Positions 1-6,857 of a DNA stretch of 20,877 bases are shown here, piece after piece. The notes beneath the pieces are model-generated. The model had not been told where the DNA came from. It saw nothing but the letters and a program-made list of their open reading frames with translations, and did no database searches. Made by a program: the position numbers and the translations under genes. The DNA lies in NCBI GenBank assembly GCA_900542155.1, contig UQMD01000029.1, positions 1 to 20,877 on the forward strand. Reading direction: 5' to 3'. This stretch comes from an uncultured Collinsella sp. (lineage in GTDB: Bacteria > Actinomycetota > Coriobacteriia > Coriobacteriales > Coriobacteriaceae). Each line of letters opens with the position of its first letter. The stretch's first letter is position 1.

Positions 1-60
1 TGAAGCCGGCCCTGCCGGGGCGCGAGGCGTAGGGGCTACCCACACGAACTCACGAAGGCT

Positions 61-85
61 CTAAAATAGCCCCGTCCCAAATTAA
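61..85 (+). repeat. Degenerate REP-like element (copy 1)
   Basis: Positions 67-79 match the 13-nt loop of the dispersed hairpin family found throughout this window (core CCCCGTCCC, plus-strand orientation). The flanking stem is almost lost here: only three or four pairs can be drawn. It lies about 33 nt downstream of the stop codon of the minus-strand flavin-binding gene, the usual place for the family. The TAGCCCC at 67-73 can instead pair with GGGGCTA at 32-38. The rest of 1-112 holds no gene that I can support. Confidence 0.35.
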
Positions 86-112
86 CTACCCCGGAAGCCT
101 GGTTTGTGTGAG

Positions 113-559
113 CTAGAGCTCCAGGCGCTCCTCGCTGCCGTCGATATCGCAGAAGCGCGCGGCAATGTTGCGGACCGAAAAGAAAGCAAGGCGGCCGTCG
201 TTGGCACTCTCGTGTTCCTCGCCGATGCCCACCATGTGCTTAAAACCCGCTTGACGCACCTTGTCGCTCGCAACTGCGTCGTCCTCAAGTGCGGCCTCGC
301 CGGTCAATACGATCCAACATTCCCCCGGCTTCCAGCCCGAGAGCTCGAACTTGGGATTCGCACTCAGCTCCGCCCACACATCCTTGTCGCGCGACGTGCA
401 AAACCACAGTTTGCCGTCATCGACCATGGCAAACGAAAACGGCCTCACGCGGGGCTGATGTCCGTCGGCCACATCGGTCGTGGCCAGATACCACGCCGGA
501 ATGCGCCTGAGATACAAACAGGCGCGCTCAAGCTGAGCCGTGCGGTCGTTGTCGGTCAT
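113..559 (-). CDS. Pyridoxamine 5'-phosphate oxidase-like split-barrel flavoprotein
   Basis: The 148-residue product resembles the small PNPOx-like split-barrel proteins that bind FMN or a related flavin and often act as oxidoreductases of unknown substrate. Visible family traits are the N-terminal helix followed by WYLATTDVADGHQPRVRP, a central strand KLWFCTSRDKDVWAEL that normally contacts the flavin phosphate, and FELSGWKPGECWIVLTGEA in the second barrel half. ATG at 557-559 is preceded by AGAAAGGGG. The gene starts 30 nt after the ecfT stop and so probably shares the FMN-riboswitch transcript, which would link a flavin user to the riboflavin importer. It is too short for, and lacks the context of, a true pdxH. 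The exact reaction is unknown. Confidence 0.8.
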   Translation of the reverse strand: MTDNDRTAQLERACLYLRRIPAWYLATTDVADGHQPRVRPFSFAMVDDGKLWFCTSRDKDVWAELSANPKFELSGWKPGECWIVLTGEAALEDDAVASDKVRQAGFKHMVGIGEEHESANDGRLAFFSVRNIAARFCDIDGSEERLEL

Positions 560-589
560 AGGGACCCCTTTCTTGCGCTCAAATCGCGC

Positions 590-1390
590 CTAAACAAGTT
601 GAAGATTGATGACGATGACGCAGATGAGCAGCAACGCCGTCACCACCGCCGCCAACGCATCGCCGCGGCCAAATGCAAGCGCATGCAGACGTGTGCGGCC
701 CTGCTCGCCATGATAGCAACGGGCATCCATGGCGGCAGACAACGTCTCGGCATGACGGAACACGCCGGTGAACAGCGGAATCGCCATACTGCCGAGCATG
801 CGCACACCGCCGAGCGGACCGCCCGTCACGCGCGCGCCGCGGCTGGCCTGCGCATCGGCCGTCTGTTTCATTTCGGTGGCAAATTGCGGCATAAACCGCA
901 GCGCGATGCCCATAATCATGCCGAGCTCGTGCGCAGGAAGTCCCACACGCGCAAACGGCGCGAGCAGGCGCTCGAAGCCCGCGGTGAGGTCGAGCGTCGG
1001 TGTGGTGAGCGTAATGGCGCTCATACCGGCCATCATCAAGGTCAGGCGGCACGTCATAAAGACGGCGGAATGCAGCGAACCCTCGCTTATCTGCAGAAAG
1101 CCGAGCTGCCACAGGATGCGCCCGCTCTGATCGGTAAACAAGTTGAGCACCGCGACCACCGCGACGATCGCCAGCAGCGGCGCCATCGACGACAGAGCGC
1201 GACGAGCCGGCACCCGAGACACGGCATAGATCAGCACAACGAAAATTGCGACCGGGGCCAGTCCGCGGAAGCCACTGACCGTGAGCGTCGTGATCAGAAA
1301 CACAAAGCCCAAGAGCAACTTGGTTCGCGGGTCCAGGCGGTGGATTGCACTATCGCCGGGATAGTAGCTGCCAAACGAAAACGCCTCCAT
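590..1390 (-). CDS. ecfT: ECF transporter transmembrane component EcfT
   Basis: This is the 266-residue integral-membrane scaffold that couples the ATPases to the substrate-binding S-component in energy-coupling-factor importers. The sequence has the N-terminal SYYPGDSAIHRLDPRTKLLLG signature, several hydrophobic segments between about residues 25 and 125, and the two cytosolic coupling-helix X-R-X motifs (QASRGAR and MDARCYHG), which in the family seat in the grooves of the ATPases. ATG at 1388-1390 overlaps the ecfAA' TGA by one base (TGATG) and has GGAGG upstream. A TTG six bases earlier is a less likely start. Coupling to ecfAA' and ribU by overlapping codons argues for one transcript and a dedicated complex. 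Confidence 0.93.
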   Translation of the reverse strand: MEAFSFGSYYPGDSAIHRLDPRTKLLLGFVFLITTLTVSGFRGLAPVAIFVVLIYAVSRVPARRALSSMAPLLAIVAVVAVLNLFTDQSGRILWQLGFLQISEGSLHSAVFMTCRLTLMMAGMSAITLTTPTLDLTAGFERLLAPFARVGLPAHELGMIMGIALRFMPQFATEMKQTADAQASRGARVTGGPLGGVRMLGSMAIPLFTGVFRHAETLSAAMDARCYHGEQGRTRLHALAFGRGDALAAVVTALLLICVIVINLQLV

Positions 1391-3294
1391 CAGCAACCCT
1401 CCTCTCGCGTGACCGTTTCGGATTTGGCCTTGTCCGAGACGTTAGAAGAACCGTCCGAGCGACCGATCAGCAAATCTGCCAACTCGTCGGCCAACGACTC
1501 AACCGTATAGAGCCCGCCGCGACGCAGCGGCACGCCCGCTTCCGCGAGCGCCAACGCCATGCGCTGAGCAGCAGGTACGCCCAAGCCGATCGACTTGAGC
1601 TCATCGGCATGCGCAAACACCTGCTCGGGGGTTCCCTCGGCAAACACCGCGCCTTCGTTCATTACGACGATACGGTCGCAGCAATTGGCCAGGTCATCCA
1701 TGCTGTGCGAAACCATGACAACGGTCAGGCCATCACGGTGAAGTCGATCGATAAGCTCAAGGAAATCCCTGCGCGCAGCCGGATCGAGCCCCGCCATGGG
1801 TTCATCGAGCACCAGGACCTCGGGTTCCATGGCAAGCACGCCGGCAAACACCACGCGGCGCTGCTGGCCGCCCGAAAGCTCAAAGGGGCTCTTGTCGCCG
1901 ACCGTGGAAAGGTCGAGGCCCACGCGCGAGAGCGATGACTCGACACGACGGTCGACTTCATCTTGCGGCAAGCCAAGGTTGTGCGGACCAAACGCCACGT
2001 CCTGCGCCACGGTTTCGGCAAACAGCTGACGCTCGGGATATTGAAACACCACGCCGACCTTTGCCTTAACCGCGGCGGCGTCTTTCTTGTTTGACAGATC
2101 GAGCCCCAGCGCGCGAACGGATCCCTCCTGGGGGCGAATCAAACCGTTGAGATGCTGGACCAGCGTCGACTTACCCGAACCGGTATGACCCGCAAGGCCC
2201 AGGAACTCGCCGCGGCGCACCGTCAGCGATACATCGCGCAGCGCCCACGGGCTGCTGGGGTCGTTTCCCCAAAGGGCTTGTTTGCTCGATGCGTCCGCAG
2301 TGGTCGAGCGCTTATGCCAGCGGCGGCGCTCGCGCGGACTGAGCGAATAACTGTACGAAACATGGGATAGCTCGATGACGGGCTCTGGTACGTCATCTTC
2401 GTTGCTTGCCGAAACCGTACCGCCAACGATTTCCGATTGGGGTGCGGAAGACTGCCCCACGGTGCATGCCCCACTTCGCTCGGCATAAGTCTGCGCAATC
2501 TCGGCGACCATATCCACCTCGCGCACCTGCGCATGAACGGGCACGCCCTTCGCACGAAGCTCCATGCCCAAGCAGCACGACGCCGGCATATCCAAGTTGA
2601 GCTGCGCAAGTTCGTCCGCCCGCGTCAAGATTTCCTCGGGCGTACCCAGCATGGCAACACGCCCCGCCTGAAACACCGCGACTCGATCGGCCTCAGCGGC
2701 CTCTTCCATAAAGTGCGTAATCATCACAATGGTCATGCCGCGTTCGTGCAGCGCGTGACAGGCCTTCATAAGGCCCTTGCGCCCGCGCGGATCTAGCATC
2801 GAGGACGCCTCGTCCAAAATGAGCACGCGCGGCTCCATGGCGAGCACGCCGGCAAGCGCCACGCGCTGCTTTTGGCCGCCCGAAAGCGCATGGGTCTCGT
2901 GGCGCTCAAAGCCCACCAGGCCCACGCCCTTCAGCGCCTCGCGTACGCGCTGCGCGATCTGGGCGGATTCCACCCCTAAGTTCTCGGGACCAAAAGCAAC
3001 ATCGTCCTCGACAAGCGTTGCCACCAGCTGGTCATCAGGATTTTGGAACACCATGCCCGCGGTCGAACGAATGTCGTAGACCGTCTCGGGGTCGGACGCA
3101 TCCATGCCGTTGATACGTACCGTGCCCGCATCGGGCTGCAGCAGCGCATTCAGGTGCTTGGCAAAGGTCGACTTGCCCGACCCGTTGCCGCCGAGGATGC
3201 AGAAAAACTCGCCGTCCTTAATGCTCAAATCGATGCCATCGAGCGCCGGCACGGCACCGTCATAGCTAAAGGAAACGCCCCGACACTCAATCAT
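1390..3294 (-). CDS. ecfA: Fused ECF transporter ATPase EcfA-EcfA'
   Basis: The 634-residue protein carries two complete ABC ATPase domains, where most ECF systems use two genes. Domain 1 (about 1-235): Walker A GGNGSGKST at 35-43, Q84, LSGGQ 137-141, Walker B LDEASSMLDP near 160 with E162, and H194. Domain 2 (about 305-570): Walker A GHTGSGKST at 369-377, Q418, LSGGQ 473-477, LDEPMAGLDP near 496 with E498, and H530. All catalytic elements are present in both halves. Between them lies a charged linker (about 270-303), and domain 2 has an insertion rich in Arg/Ser (about 318-350). A tail of about 45 residues follows domain 2. ATG at 3292-3294 overlaps the ribU stop (ATGA). It energises the riboflavin importer by ATP hydrolysis at the cytosolic membrane face. 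Confidence 0.95.
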   Translation of the reverse strand: MIECRGVSFSYDGAVPALDGIDLSIKDGEFFCILGGNGSGKSTFAKHLNALLQPDAGTVRINGMDASDPETVYDIRSTAGMVFQNPDDQLVATLVEDDVAFGPENLGVESAQIAQRVREALKGVGLVGFERHETHALSGGQKQRVALAGVLAMEPRVLILDEASSMLDPRGRKGLMKACHALHERGMTIVMITHFMEEAAEADRVAVFQAGRVAMLGTPEEILTRADELAQLNLDMPASCCLGMELRAKGVPVHAQVREVDMVAEIAQTYAERSGACTVGQSSAPQSEIVGGTVSASNEDDVPEPVIELSHVSYSYSLSPRERRRWHKRSTTADASSKQALWGNDPSSPWALRDVSLTVRRGEFLGLAGHTGSGKSTLVQHLNGLIRPQEGSVRALGLDLSNKKDAAAVKAKVGVVFQYPERQLFAETVAQDVAFGPHNLGLPQDEVDRRVESSLSRVGLDLSTVGDKSPFELSGGQQRRVVFAGVLAMEPEVLVLDEPMAGLDPAARRDFLELIDRLHRDGLTVVMVSHSMDDLANCCDRIVVMNEGAVFAEGTPEQVFAHADELKSIGLGVPAAQRMALALAEAGVPLRRGGLYTVESLADELADLLIGRSDGSSNVSDKAKSETVTREEGC

Positions 3295-3881
3295 GCGCGG
3301 CCTTTGACCTGGTCCTTTTTAGGCGTGATGAGGTTGGAGACTGCTTTATACACCGCCAGCGTCAACACCGAGTTGAGCACGGTCTTGATGAGGTTGAACG
3401 GCAGCACGGCGGGAATCATGAGCGGGGCGATCACATCGACCGAGCCATACCAGAACCATACGCCAATGGTAAGGTTTGCAACCATAGACAGCGCCGTAGC
3501 GGCAATGACGCCGAGCACCAGGCCAATCACGGCACCCTTATAGGTATGCATCTTCTGGTAGACGATAGCCGCGGGGAGAATATAGCCCAGCGTAGCAACC
3601 AAGTTCATAAGCGCACCGACCCAATCGCCCGTGGTAAGCGCATGGATAACGATCGCCATGGCGGCAACAGCTGTGCCGGCACCAGGGCCATACGCAAACC
3701 CACACACCATCGCCGGCACCAGCGACGGGTCATACGTCAAAAACGGCGCCGAAGGAAGGATGGGTAGCTGCACATACATAAACAATGCGCTCAAGGCACA
3801 CATCAGCGCCATGGTAACGAGCTGTTTGGTGCTCCACCTATTCGTGTTCTCAAAATGGATATGCTGCGACTGTTCAGACAT
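3291..3881 (-). CDS. ribU: ECF riboflavin transporter substrate-binding (S) component RibU
   Basis: The product is a 196-residue hydrophobic protein with about six membrane segments. It shows RibU-type features: PFLTYDPSLVPAMVCGFAYGPGAG after helix 1 and PFNLIKTVLNSVLTLAVYK near the C-terminus. In the family this component binds riboflavin with high affinity and hands it to the EcfT/EcfA module. The FMN riboswitch directly upstream supports the substrate. I place the start at ATG 3879-3881. An in-frame ATG at 3900-3902 lies inside the conserved 3' strand of the riboswitch and has no room for a ribosome binding site, whereas AGGCAGGTGA precedes the chosen start. That Shine-Dalgarno segment abuts the riboswitch closing stem, so translational control is likely. 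Confidence 0.92.
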   Translation of the reverse strand: MSEQSQHIHFENTNRWSTKQLVTMALMCALSALFMYVQLPILPSAPFLTYDPSLVPAMVCGFAYGPGAGTAVAAMAIVIHALTTGDWVGALMNLVATLGYILPAAIVYQKMHTYKGAVIGLVLGVIAATALSMVANLTIGVWFWYGSVDVIAPLMIPAVLPFNLIKTVLNSVLTLAVYKAVSNLITPKKDQVKGRA

Positions 3882-3893
3882 AAGATCACCTGC

Positions 3894-4076
3894 CTCTTTC
3901 ATCCGGACTCTAACCGTTGGTACTGGGATCTCACCAGTTCAGCCGGCATGCGAACCAACGCACACACGGGTCGCGGACTCATCGGCTCGGTCGCAGGCAT
4001 CTCGCCTGCGCCACGGCGCCCCTTTGACACCGCCCGATTTACCGCCAGTGGGGAATTTCACCCCGCCCTGAAACAG
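3894..4076 (-). promoter_or_regulatory. FMN riboswitch (RFN element)
   Basis: Read on the minus strand, the segment contains the hallmark RFN sequences in order: GGGCGGGGTGAAATTCCCC, CTGGCGGTAAA, a variable arm with GATGCCTGCGACCGAGCC, GATGAGTCCGCGACCCG, TGGTGAGATCCCAGTACC and CAACGGTTAGAGTCCGGATG. The closing stem P1 can form between TTTCA at about 4069-4073 and TGAAA at 3897-3901. In this family FMN binding switches off riboflavin synthesis or uptake genes. The 3' side of P1 ends within the ribU ribosome binding region, and there is no room for a separate terminator before the ribU start, so control is probably at translation initiation. Confidence 0.97.
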
Positions 4077-4084
4077 CAATTGCA

Positions 4085-4112
4085 AGTGTAGCACGAGCGA
4101 GTATTCGCGCAA
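4085..4112 (-). promoter_or_regulatory. Likely promoter of the ribU-ecfAA'-ecfT operon
   Basis: On the minus strand an extended -10 (TGCTACACT; hexamer at 4085-4090) sits 16 nt downstream of a weak -35-like TTGCGC at 4107-4112. Transcription would begin at about 4078, right at the 5' edge of the riboswitch, which is why I favour it. The match is by eye only. Confidence 0.5.
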
Positions 4113-4189
4113 GTATGCCAAGGGTAATTTGTGGCGGGGACCAGTTGTCGCAACAACCACGTCTCCCACTCACCCCAAAGTGGTGCGCT

Positions 4190-4210
4190 TTTCGCGGCTT
4201 TGCCGCGAAA
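4190..4210. repeat. 9-bp stem hairpin (TTTCGCGGC/GCCGCGAAA)
   Basis: This perfect 9-bp inverted repeat has a TTT loop and lies between the riboswitch promoter and the large palindrome after groEL. No U-tract follows on the minus strand, so it is not a textbook intrinsic terminator. The flanking DNA also carries a direct repeat, CAACCACGTC, at 4154-4163 and 4236-4245. No gene is supported in the 4113-4449 gap. Its content is this hairpin, the direct repeat and the giant palindrome. Confidence 0.5.
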
Positions 4211-4276
4211 CAGCAACCGGGACGCGTATCCCCCACAACCACGTCCTTGCCCGCCGACCTCAAGGCCGTAAACGCA

Positions 4277-4423
4277 GGGAATCCGCAGGGCGTGACGGGG
4301 GCTTCTCTCCGGAACATTCCGCAGGACGCAAAGAGGCTCCGCAGCGCGAAGCGCGATGCGGAGCCTCTTTGCATGTCCGAGGACGTTCCGGAGAGAAGCC
4401 CCCGTCACGCCCTGCGGATTCCC
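4277..4423. repeat. Giant 147-bp nested palindrome 3' of groEL
   Basis: The outer arms 4277-4315 and 4385-4423 are perfect 39-bp inverted repeats. Inside them is a second perfect 15-bp stem (4329-4343 with 4357-4371) whose loop holds GCGCGAAGCGC. The two 13-nt connecting segments (TCCGCAGGA and GTCCGAGGAC) each form small self-complementary hairpins, giving a cloverleaf-like outline. It begins 27 nt after the groEL stop codon. There is no U-tract at its far end. It may be a giant 3' UTR hairpin that blocks 3' exonucleases, a terminator of unusual type, or a mobile palindromic element. Confidence 0.85.
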
Positions 4424-4449
4424 GGTGGGAGTTCTAGACCTTGTCGGCC

Positions 4450-6087
4450 TTAGTACATACCGCCGCCCTGCTGACCAGCGGTAGCAGCAGCGATAGCGTC
4501 CTCAAGCTGAGTGTTCTTGGGCACATCGGAGACGGTGGCCTCGGTGATGAGGATCAGGCTGGCGACAGAAGCAGCGTTCTGCAGGGTGACGCGGCTGACC
4601 TTGACGGGGTCGAGGACGCCCATCTCGATCATGTCGCCCCACTCGCCGTTGGCAGAATTTAGACCCTGGCCAGCGGGCAGCTCGGCAACCTTGTCGACCA
4701 CGACAGCGCCCTCAAAGCCAGCGTTCTTGGCGATGGTGGCGACCGGAGCGGTCAGAGCCTTCTTGACGATGTCGACGCCGATCTTCTCCTCGGGGTCGTC
4801 AATCTCGACAGCATCGAGCGCGGGCACAGCGTCCATGAAGGCGACGCCGCCGCCGGCGACGATGCCCTCCTCGACAGCAGCGCGGGTAGCCTGAAGGGCG
4901 TCCTCGACGCGATGCTTGATCTCCTTGAGCTCGGACTCGGTAGCAGCGCCGACCTTGATGACGGCAACGCCACCGGAGAGCTTGGCCAGGCGCTCCTGGA
5001 GCTTCTCGCGGTCGAAGTCAGAGGTGGTGTTCTCCATCTCACCCTTGATCTGAGCGATACGGGCTTCGATGGCCTCCTTGGAGCCAGCGCCGCCGACGAT
5101 GACGGTGTTGTCCTTGGAGATGGTGACGGACTTAGCGGTACCGAGCATATCGGCGGTGATATCAGCGACCTTCACGCCCAGCTCGTCCAGAGCGGCCTGG
5201 CCACCGGTGAGGACGGCGATGTCCTCGAGGATGCGCTTGCGGCGATCGCCGTAGCCCGGGGCCTTGACGGCGCAGACGTTGAGGGCGCCACGGATCTTGT
5301 TGAGGACCAGGGTAGGCAGAGCCTCGCCGTCGATGTCCTCAGCGATGATGAGCAGGCCGCGGCCAGCGCGCTGGACAGCCTCGAGAACGGGCATGATGTC
5401 CTGGACGCTGGAGATCTTCTGGTCGGTGATGAGGATGAACGGATCCTTCATCACGGCCTCCATGCGGTCGTTGTCCGTGACGAAGTAAGCGGAGACGTAG
5501 CCCTTGTCGAACTGCATGCCCTCGACGGTGTCGATGGTGATGTCGAACGTCTGGGAATCCTCGACGGTGATGACGCCGTCCTTGCCCACGACCTCCATGG
5601 CCTCGGCGATCTTCTCGCCGACCTCGGGGTCACCGGCAGAGATGGTACCGACGGAAGCAATCTGCTCCTTGGTCTCGACCGGCTTGGCCTGCTTCTTCAT
5701 CTCGGCAACGGCGGCGTTGACGGCCTTGTCGATGCCGCGACGGATGGCCAGAGGGTTGGCGCCGGCGGCGACGTTGCGCAGACCGTCGTTGACGATGGCC
5801 TGGGCGAGCAGGGTTGCGGTGGTGGTACCGTCACCCACGGTGTCGTTGGTCTTGGTGGCGACCTCCTTCACCAGCTGAGCGCCCATGTTCTCGATGTTGT
5901 CCTCGAGCTCAATCTCCTTAGCGACGGAAACGCCGTCGTTGGTGATGGTCGGGGCACCGAACGTGCGCTGCAGCGCAACGTAGCGGCCCTTGGGGCCCAT
6001 GGTGACGGTAACGGCGTCGGCCAGAGTGTTGACGCCCTTGGCAAGCTTAGCGCGGGCATCGGTGTTAAACGTAATGTTCTTTGCCAT
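4450..6087 (-). CDS. groEL: 60 kDa chaperonin GroEL
   Basis: This is the 545-residue ATP-driven folding chamber subunit that assembles into double heptameric rings and works with GroES in the cytoplasm. Diagnostic sequences are TMGPKGRYVALQ (29-40), the nucleotide-binding NDGVSVAKE with D51, GDGTTTAT at 85-92, and VEDALQATRAAVEEGIVAGGG, containing the Asp needed for hydrolysis. The C-terminus is QQGGGMY, a short form of the Gly/Met tail. GPKGRYVALQ differs from the usual GPKGRNVVL, a modest departure in the nucleotide pocket loop. ATG at 6085-6087 follows GGAGG at about 10 nt. It lies 96 nt downstream of groES in the classical order. Confidence 0.99.
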   Translation of the reverse strand: MAKNITFNTDARAKLAKGVNTLADAVTVTMGPKGRYVALQRTFGAPTITNDGVSVAKEIELEDNIENMGAQLVKEVATKTNDTVGDGTTTATLLAQAIVNDGLRNVAAGANPLAIRRGIDKAVNAAVAEMKKQAKPVETKEQIASVGTISAGDPEVGEKIAEAMEVVGKDGVITVEDSQTFDITIDTVEGMQFDKGYVSAYFVTDNDRMEAVMKDPFILITDQKISSVQDIMPVLEAVQRAGRGLLIIAEDIDGEALPTLVLNKIRGALNVCAVKAPGYGDRRKRILEDIAVLTGGQAALDELGVKVADITADMLGTAKSVTISKDNTVIVGGAGSKEAIEARIAQIKGEMENTTSDFDREKLQERLAKLSGGVAVIKVGAATESELKEIKHRVEDALQATRAAVEEGIVAGGGVAFMDAVPALDAVEIDDPEEKIGVDIVKKALTAPVATIAKNAGFEGAVVVDKVAELPAGQGLNSANGEWGDMIEMGVLDPVKVSRVTLQNAASVASLILITEATVSDVPKNTQLEDAIAAATAGQQGGGMY

Positions 6088-6183
6088 GGTAGGTAATCCT
6101 CCAAAAGAAATGCGACTCGCGTCGCCGCTTCCGAGTCCTATGCGGCGGGCGCGTTCAAAGACGAATCAGAGATTCTGACGAGA

Positions 6184-6477
6184 CTAGGCCTCGACGACGG
6201 CGTAGATGTCGTCGGCGCGCATCAGCAGATACTTCTCGCCGTCGACCTTGACCTCGTTGCCACCGAACTTGCCGTAGATGACAACGTCACCGACCTTGAC
6301 GTCCATGGGGATGCGCTCACCCTTGTCGTTGACCTTGCCGGCGCCAACGGCAACGATGGTGCCGCGCTGCGGCTTCTCCTGAGCGTTGCTGGCGATATAC
6401 AGACCAGAAGCGGTCTTCTGCTCGGCCTCGTCGGGCTTGACCAGAACACGATCTGCAAGCGGCTTCAAAGACGACAT
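6184..6477 (-). CDS. groES: 10 kDa co-chaperonin GroES
   Basis: This 97-residue protein has the normal length for the heptameric lid of GroEL. It starts with LKPLADRVLVKPDEAEQKT, continues through the mobile loop ASGLYIASNAQEKPQRGT, and has the conserved VGDVVIYGKFGGNEVKVDG and YLLMRADDIYAVVE near the end. The ATG at 6475-6477 is preceded by AAAAAGGAGGAGA, a very strong ribosome binding site consistent with high expression. The first gene of a two-gene groES-groEL operon. Confidence 0.99.
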   Translation of the reverse strand: MSSLKPLADRVLVKPDEAEQKTASGLYIASNAQEKPQRGTIVAVGAGKVNDKGERIPMDVKVGDVVIYGKFGGNEVKVDGEKYLLMRADDIYAVVEA

Positions 6478-6569
6478 GCTTGTCTCCTCCTTTTTGGGCC
6501 GCGCGGTTATGCCACGCGAATTAACCCTTTTTGTTTGCGTACGCGTTGAATGGTACCCACGAATGGCGG

Positions 6570-6618
6570 GTTATACAACACAGAGTCAAAAAATCTTATT
6601 TTTTGGCACTTAGATTTT
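6570..6618 (-). promoter_or_regulatory. Candidate groES promoter/operator region
   Basis: Upstream of groES the DNA turns AT-rich. On the minus strand a TATAAC hexamer lies at about 6570-6575, preceded by TTGACT at 6582-6587, but the 6-nt gap between them is too short for both to serve one promoter. An inverted repeat AAAATCT (6590-6596) and AGATTTT (6612-6618), 15 nt apart, could be an operator. I find neither the HrcA box (TTAGCACTC with its inverted copy) nor a clear HspR box (CTTGAGT with ACTCAAG). Weak evidence. Confidence 0.3.
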
Positions 6619-6825
6619 CTGAATGCGGGGGGATAACTTAGCGGTGGCTCCCGTGTGGCTCCGGAGGGGCGGGGCATAAGGTTTCCTGCTCGGGCAGTCC
6701 TGCTCGCTCGAAGGCCACATTAAGTGGCCTTCGGCTCGTGCGGAACTCGCGATAAACCTTATGCCCCGCCCCTCCGGCGCCACACGGGAGCTGAGTCAAC
6801 GTTATCGGGCCCGGCATTCAGAAAA
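6615..6825. repeat. Giant 211-bp nested palindrome 3' of the amidohydrolase gene
   Basis: There are three nested levels. The outer 12-bp stem is TTTTCTGAATGC (6615-6626) with its complement at 6814-6825. A short GATAAC/GTTATC pair follows (6632-6637 with 6801-6806). The main arms, 6647-6684 and 6754-6791, pair at 37 of 38 positions. Inside, CGAAGGCCAC at 6709-6718 pairs with 6724-6733 around an ATTAA loop. It starts 33 nt after the amidohydrolase stop and ends close to the groES promoter region. The arm sequence is unrelated to the palindrome after groEL, but the architecture is the same. It fills most of the gene-free stretch 6478-6857, and I see no gene there. Confidence 0.85.
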
Positions 6826-6857
6826 GTCAGTGCAGCAAAATGGCGATGCGGATGGGG

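Noticed and set aside
104..1510. 468-codon open frame on the plus strand
   Set aside because: It is antisense to three well-supported genes (flavoprotein, ecfT, ecfAA') and gives Arg/His-rich low-quality protein typical of GC-rich shadow frames.
4127..4160. GGGGACC sequence near 4135 as a REP-like loop
   Set aside because: GGGGACCAG does not fit the CCYGWCCC core on either strand, and the flanks do not pair around a 13-nt loop.
4912..6096. 394-codon open frame antisense to groEL
   Set aside because: Its Asp/Gly/Leu-rich composition mirrors groEL codon use on the other strand. No family resemblance and no ribosome binding site.
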